From Pseudomonadota bacterium (GTDB lineage: Bacteria > Pseudomonadota > Gammaproteobacteria > Pseudomonadales > Oleiphilaceae), in the NCBI GenBank assembly GCA_023430625.1, contig JAEZAA010000141.1, positions 1-31,073 on the forward strand: DNA of 31,073 nucleotides, given 5' to 3'. The position numbers and the translations under genes are program-made. Shown here piece after piece: positions 14,326-21,400 of the stretch. The notes under the pieces are model-generated. The model saw only the letters and a program-made list of their open reading frames with translations, ran no database searches and was not told the origin of the DNA. The first letter of the stretch is position 1. Each line of letters opens with the position of its first letter.

Positions 14326-15339
14326 TTGCAAATCAGCCATAAGAGGCGCTGCATTCCGGATAGCTTTGCCCTGATTCTCTATGAGTATCTGGACGCCCAA
14401 GGGGTCGTGGCCGAACAGGTGCTCGGGCATCCACGCCCATCGCCAACCGTCAATGCCCTAGACGCCATGCCCATTCAGACATGGGCCACCTTGCTGCAGC
14501 GTGCCGCCGACGAACTGGACAACCCCCAGCTCGGGTTGCACCTGGGACAAACCGCCACGGCTCGCCACATCGGCATGCTGGGTTACCTGGTGATGGCCTC
14601 TCACACCCTAGGCGAGGCCCTGGTTCACATCCACCGCTACCAGCGTCTGATTTACGACGTGACACCGATGGTGGTCCGGCAACAACAAACGTTCGTCGAC
14701 CTGGTTTGGGACGCGGATCATGGACGCCCCGGCCCCTTGGTGGACGAAACCGCCATCACCACCCTCTTGCAGTTAAGTCGCAACCTGACCGGTGGGGCGA
14801 TGAAGCCGCTCGAAGTACATTTCATTAATCCACGTCCCGACAATGTTCAGCCTTATCTCGACTACTTTGGCTGTCCCGTGACGTTTGAGCGGCCGGAAAC
14901 CGTTGTCCGCATCGACCGGGCATCCTTGCAAACGCCCCTGAATACCGCCGACCCCGCCATGCTGACGCTGATGCGGCAACAAGCGGACGCCCTGCTGTTC
15001 GCATTGCCAGCGGTGCAACCAATCGTTGATCAGGTGCGCCGCCTGATCGCCCGGGTGTTGCATGAACAGGAACCCGACATTGAGGGTATTGCGCAGGCGG
15101 TGGAGATGTCCCCGCGCACCTTGCAGCGGCGATTAAGGGAGGCGAATACCTGTCTTCGCGACGAGATTGCAGCCGTGCGCAGAGAGATTGCCGAGCGTTA
15201 TCTACGCGAGACGAGTCTGAGCATTCTGGATATTGCCATGCTGTTGGGATACTCCGAGCACAGTGCTTTCACTCGTGGTTTTCTCCGTTGGACGGGACAA
15301 AATCCCCAGCGCTATCGGCAGATCCACCGGCGGCGCTAG
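14326..15339 (+). CDS. AraC-family transcriptional regulator with arabinose-binding-type N domain
   Basis: 337 aa from TTG at 14326, which has GGAGGA 8 nt upstream. An in-frame ATG at 14242 would add 28 residues, but it lies inside the operator repeats and lacks a ribosome site, so the TTG is preferred. Residues about 15-200 resemble the Arabinose_bd (PF12625) sensor domain (GLHLGQTATARHIGMLGYLVMAS, LVHIHRYQRL). The C-terminus has the double helix-turn-helix of AraC proteins (IAQAVEMSPRTLQRRLREAN, then LSILDIAMLLGYSEHSAFTRGFLRW). It probably activates the divergent SDR/MBL operon in response to a small molecule and may control itself. The inducer is not predictable from sequence. The gene ends before a bidirectional terminator shared with the convergent tpsA gene. 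Confidence 0.88.
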   Translation: MQISHKRRCIPDSFALILYEYLDAQGVVAEQVLGHPRPSPTVNALDAMPIQTWATLLQRAADELDNPQLGLHLGQTATARHIGMLGYLVMASHTLGEALVHIHRYQRLIYDVTPMVVRQQQTFVDLVWDADHGRPGPLVDETAITTLLQLSRNLTGGAMKPLEVHFINPRPDNVQPYLDYFGCPVTFERPETVVRIDRASLQTPLNTADPAMLTLMRQQADALLFALPAVQPIVDQVRRLIARVLHEQEPDIEGIAQAVEMSPRTLQRRLREANTCLRDEIAAVRREIAERYLRETSLSILDIAMLLGYSEHSAFTRGFLRWTGQNPQRYRQIHRRR

Positions 15340-15400
15340 ATGTGGAGTAGATCCGACCGCAGCAGAAGTGTTAAACCCCGCTGACTGACACCGCCATAAT

Positions 15401-15431
15401 AAAAAACCCCGCCCGGTTACCCGGGCGGCGT
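15401..15431. terminator. Bidirectional intrinsic terminator between araC-type gene and tpsA
   Basis: CCGCCCGG (15409-15416), TTAC loop, CCGGGCGG (15421-15428): a perfect 8-bp GC stem. Six A's at 15401-15406 give a U-run for minus-strand transcripts (tpsA), and GTTT at 15430-15433 gives a weaker one for the plus strand (AraC gene). The position between convergent stops fits. Confidence 0.8.
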
Positions 15432-15454
15432 TTCATACGTCAGCCTAGTATGGC

Positions 15455-18400
15455 TTAGCGGTTAAAGTGCCATTCTCCAGTCTGGTCATCCGCCTGCATC
15501 TGCTGGGTTTCTGCCTTGGCACCGCTCCACAGGAACCCGAGGCTTGCGGCCACGATACCTGTCTGCGGCTGATGATCCCCCGACATCGGCGGTACCAGCA
15601 GGTCACCCACGAATTGGCGGTTCTGCGCCAGGTTACCACCCACCACGCGGGCGTCGATGCTGACACGTGACTTGTCGGCGTTGAGGCCAATCAGTTGCGC
15701 CACGGCCTTGGCATCCATACCGGGGCTCTTCACATCCACATACCCGGCCGTGATGTTGCCCTCGCCTGGCGCATTGTCCTCAATGCGTGGCGCGGTCACG
15801 CTCACCCGTCCGCCATTGGAGGCACTGGACGTCTCGAGCTGGCCAAGTCCCAGGGTGGTGCCAGCGCGATAAGCGATGTCACCCTGACCGGACGTGGTGC
15901 GGGCACCGTTGACCATGGCCACGCTGCCGCTACCGGTGACGCTGACGTTGCCTGCGCCTGTGGTCTGGATATCACCTTCCTGGGTGATATTGCCCTTGGC
16001 ATTGAGCGTGACGTTGCCGCCACCGCTGTTGCTCAGCGTACCCGTCGTCAGACCGCCCGCCGTCGCCAGGGCAATGTCGCCGCCCGTGCTGTCCATGGAC
16101 TCCACCGTCAGACCGCCTTTACCCAGGCTGTTGAGGTAGACGCCACCGGTTCCGCCAGTAGCGCGGACCTGGCCGGTGGTTACATCCAGCGCATTGCCAG
16201 CCTGGCCGATGCCCGTGGCAGCCGTCAACTGCAACTGACGGGCCGTGATGTTGTTGGCCGCGCCGTTGTCGCCGTCGCGGATCGCGCCGGCCTGCGCCGT
16301 CAGATCCACTTGGTTGCCGGTCACCGAGTTCACCGTCAGGTTACCCGTGGTGCTCGCGATGCGGACATCACCGTTGGGCGCGCTGGCAGTCAGGCCATCC
16401 AGGCCGTCCAGCTCGTTGATGTAGATACCGCCGTTGCCAGCCAGGCTCGCCGCCAGCGTACCGGCTTGGGTCTGCATGGCCGAGGCGGGGGCACCGATAC
16501 CGTTCACCGCGGACAGGGTTACGCCCTGACCAGCGATGCGGGTAGAGGTGTCACCGTCATCCACCAGGTTACCAGCCGCGACCGCCAGGTTGACGTTGCC
16601 GCCGGCACGTACGCCGCCGACCGTCAGGTCGCCCTGCTTCACCGCCACATCGATGTTGCCGGTTGTCGTGGTGGCGCTATCGAGCCGCGTTGCGTCGGCC
16701 AGGGTCAGGCGAACGTCACCGGCCTGGCTTTGGGCATTCAGCTGATCCGCATCCAGCGTCAGAGCACCGTTTTCACCGTTGCCGATGCCAGTGCCCGCCG
16801 TCAGGGCCACACGGCCGCCGACGATGGCGCTGCCCGGCGTACCGGCCGCGCGGCTCTGCACGATGCTGTTGCCAGCGGTCAGGCTGACACTGCGGTCAAC
16901 ACCGCCAGCCACCAGGGTGTCCACACCGATCTGGCCGCCTGCATTCACCGTCACATCGCCATTGGCGGTGGTCAGGTTGCTCAGACGCAGGCTGTCCGTC
17001 TCAACGACGCTCAGGTTGCCGGCACCAAGTACCCGCAGGTCGGCGCTGTTGGCCTGGGTGTTCACAGCGATGCCGTCGATTGCCCTGATGACCAGGTCGT
17101 CAGCGACAATACGTCCCTGCGTGGTGCTGGTAACGGAACCGGTCGACTCCATGGTCACCCGGCCCTGGCTTGCGACCACTTGATCGGCCGTGATGCTGCC
17201 ACCGGCCGTCACCTTGATGTCGCCATTGGCGTTGCTCACCTGCGCCATCTCCACCGCATCGGCTTCGTTGATATGGATCGCGCCGCTGCCGGTCAATGCC
17301 GCCGTGATTTTCGCCACACCCGTCTTGAGCGCGCTGGCCAGATCACCGATGCCGTTGGCCGCACGGGCCAGCAGGTTGGTGCTGGTCAGGTTGCGGGCGA
17401 CGTCGGCCTGGGTGCTGATAACACCAGTCGTAGCCGTCAGCTCCACATCGTTACCCGCCGCGATTTCCGTGACGTGCAGATCACCACCCGTGCGGTAGCT
17501 CACATTGCCACTGGCTGACGTCTGGGTACCTCCCGCCATCACCACATCACCGGCCTGTGCGGCCACAGTCACATCACCGGCCAGCGCTGAGACGGACGCG
17601 TTCTGCTGGACGTTGCCACCGGCGTTCAGCGTGACATCGCCATTCTGGCTGCCAACCGTTGCCAGCGTCAGGTCGCTGCCCGCGCTGTAGGACACATTGC
17701 CCATGGCGCTGGTATGGGTACCGTTTGCCATAGTGATGTCGCCGCCGGTGGCCGTCGCTGTCACATTTCCGGCCAGGGCTAAAACCTCCGCGTTCTGCTG
17801 GACGCTATCACCCGCGGTCAGCGTGACATTGCCATTCTGGCTGGCAACCGCTTCCAGCGTCAGTTCGCTGCCCGCGCTGTAGGACACATCGCCCATGGCG
17901 GTGGTATGGGTACCATTTGCCATGCTGATGTCGCCGCCGGTGGCCGTCGCCGTCACATTGCCTGCAACACTCGTCAGATCGCCATTCTGTTGGATCGTCT
18001 GGCCCGCGTTCAGGGTCAGATTACCTGCCAGGGTGCTGACTTCTTCGGTCACCAAGTCGTTGCCCGCGCCGTAGGACACGTCGCCCATGGCGGCAGCATA
18101 AGTACCGCTTGCCATGGTGAGGTCGCCCGCTTCGGCGGTGACGGTGATCTTGCCGCCCGTGGTATCCAGGTCAGCGTTCTGGCTCAGGCTGTCGCCGGCC
18201 CTCAGCATAATGTCGCCGGTACCCTGGATCATCGCGTTCAACGTCTGGGAATTGCCCGCATCCAGGTTGATGCTGCCCGTGCCCAGGTTATCGACACCTT
18301 CTTCAACCGTCAGGCTACCCTGGGTCGACACCAGAATGTCGCCACCCGTTGCCCGCAGACCTGTGAGCGCCGCATGGCCCAGGTTCGGCGTGACATTGCC

Positions 18401-21400
18401 GACGGTCAGATCACCGGTTTGATCCAGGACATTGATACCGCCCGTGCCGCCGTCTGCTTCCAGACGGTTGACCTGGACGTTGAACAGGCCGTCGGTGCCG
18501 ATGCCGGTGCCAGCCGTCAGGGCCAGGTCCGCCGCCGTCACGTTGGTGCCGCCAGCCTTGCCATTGACGATGGCCTGGTGGGCAATCAGCGTCACGGTGT
18601 CGTGCTCGGTGCCCGTGGTGATGGTATCAACTGTCAGCGATCCAGTGCTGCTGGTAACCGTCACGTTACCGGTCGGCGTCTCCAGCAGCTTGATGGTCAG
18701 ATCGTCCTGTTCATCCAGGTTGACCTGGCCCATGCCCTTGGCCGACACCGTCGTCACCTGGGTGTCCAGGCCGCGCTGGGCATGGCTGCCCGTGCCACCG
18801 ATGGCACCGCCCGCGTCCAGGGTCAGCAGGTTGGTCCGGATCAGCGTGCTGTTACTCTGGTCGTCATCGATGCGGCCGCCCGCCTTCAGACTGATGTCTG
18901 CGCCTTCCGCGGTCGCCGTCAGTGTGCCGGCCGTGATGTGGCCACCCGCCACCAGATCGACGTCACCCTCGTTCAGAATGGCTTCGCGAACATGGACCGA
19001 GCTGGTCTCGCGAATCGTCAGGTCACCGGTTCCGCTAATGTTGGCGTAGAGATCATCGATCTCCGTATCCAGGTCAATGGATTTCAGCGCCGACGCCACC
19101 AGGCGATTGGCTTCCACGTTGCGGCTTGCACCGTTGTCGTCAATGATTTCGCCGCCACTGATCAGCGTGACCGTATGGTCGCTGTCCAGGTCGGTGTCAC
19201 GGATTTCTTTCTTCAGCACCAGGTCGCCGTCGTTGTCCAGCGTGATATGGCCATCGCCGGTCACGCCCACGATGCCCTGAACGGTTTCGATGGACAGTAG
19301 CGCCCCCTTGTTGCGGTTCTGGACATGGACACCATCGGCACCACCGGCCGCGGCCAGTCGGTCAACCTGGGTGTTCACGGCCTGATCCATGCCGATGCCA
19401 TTACCGGCCACGGCAATCAACTCTGGCGCGATCAGCGTGCCGGCCTTGGCGGTCCAGATGCCGTTTTCGTAGGTGCCGTTACCGCCCTTGATGGCGCCGC
19501 CGGCTTCCAGCCGGATCCGGTCCGGGCTGTTGACCGTGCCGACCACGCTGATATCGCCGGCCACGTTGGTCACCAGGATGTCCCTGTTGGACTTGATGTC
19601 GCCCAGGCCCAGGTTACCCTCGGAATTGAGGTAGACCCCGCTGTTGATCGCCCGGCCATCGGACGTTCTCATGTCCAGGCGGTTGGCTTCCACGCCCAGC
19701 GGCTTGCCGGCGGACATTTCGATGTCCTGATTGACGTCGTACGCCTTGACCGCCTGCTTGCGTACCTGCTCGCTGGCATCCCGCGCCACCACGGCCTTGA
19801 AATGCGAGGCGGCGGTGATATCGCGCGAGGTCTGGGTGGTGTCACGAATGGTGCTCGTGGTTTCCAGATTGGTCGCCGCGGTATAGGTGTTCGACTTCGC
19901 TTCCGTCAGCAGATAGGAGAGTTCCGTCAGTTTGTCGACGCGCGGATTCAGCGTGGTGTACTCATAGCCGTTCAGCGCCATCGTGGCAGCGGAGAGCGCC
20001 AGGTCGACGATCGCGAACGCAGCATCCGCGCCCGCGTCACCACTGAACGGAACCGCCTGTGCAAAACCGGTGATTACGGCCGCGGCATTGCGAACCAGCG
20101 TGGCGGCATTCAATGCCATGTTCATTTCATCGACGACGCCCTGGGCGTATTCGACGTCAGCCGCCGCCTTGTCCACCTGCCACTGCATGGTTCTTTCATT
20201 GTATTGGGCAATGGACAACTGGGTGGCCGCGTTACTGGTCAACACGATGTAGGATTGCAGTTGCTGCTCCAGCGTCTCCAGTTGCAGCGCCTTGGCGTTC
20301 GCTTCCGCAACCCGGGCGGCGTATTCCGCAATGGCCGTGTCGCGCATCAGTTCGGCGTCACGGAAGGACGGCGTGTTGGCGATCAGCGTGGCCTGGTCGG
20401 CACGGATATTGGACGCCGCGCCATTGCCATCCAGGATGATGCCATTGCGGGATTCCACCCAGACATCGCCCTGGCCACCGGTGTCCAGCAGGCCGAGGGT
20501 GATGTTGGAGCGGGCCTTCAGGGTGATATCGCCGCCTTCGGTCACCAGGTTGCCGGTGATGATGACGCCGCTGTAGCCATCCAGTTCCGACTTGGACAGC
20601 GCCGTTAGCGTAATGCTGCCACCCTTGCGCAGAACGATGGTGTCGTTCTGGTTGAGGAACACGATGTTGCCGTCAGTGGCGGTCAGCGTCAGCTTGCCGC
20701 CCTCCATGCGAATGGTGCCGCCCTTGTTGTCGAGGATGGTGACGTGAGTGGCAATGATCGCCACCTCGCTGTCGCCCTTGCCTTCCAAAGTGGATTTGTC
20801 GACCGCGATTGCGCCCAGGTTGGACGCCGCCACGCCGCCGGTTCCGCCACTGGCGGACAGGTAGCTCACATCCAGCGCCAGGGCGTTGCCGTCGATACCA
20901 ACGCCATCTTTGCCGGAAATTTCCAGGGCCTTGGCCACCACGTTGGCACGGTTGGTGTCGGTGCGGGCATCGTTGATCTCGCCTTCGCTACGCAGCACAA
21001 CGCTATTGCCGGCGGACTCGACGTTGCCAAGCGCGATGTCGCCTTCGGCCGAGATCTGGATATCGCTGCCGCTACCGCTCGCCTTCGCCTTCACCAGGGA
21101 CAGCGGATTGGTGCCTTTCTGACTGGCGTAGATCCCCCCATTGGAGGTGTTAATCACCAGCGTGTCGACCTGGATCTCAACCGCGTCCCCATGGCCGAAC
21201 TGGCGGCTGGACAGGTTGAGCCCCTTGGCGACGATGTTGATGGCATCGGCATTGCCGTCGGTCACGGCACCGTTGGCGCTGAATTTCACGTCCTGCCCGG
21301 CATTCAGCTTGCCCAGAATGACGTCGCCACTGTTGGAAAGATCAATGGCGCCTTTGCTGGCATCCGCATCCAGCAGTTGCAGGGGACCCACGTTGGTCAG

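Noticed and set aside
15455..16000. Contact-dependent inhibition (CdiA/CdiI) interpretation of the TPS operon
   Set aside because: No VENN motif or toxin-like C-terminal domain, and no small immunity gene after tpsA; a terminator follows at once.
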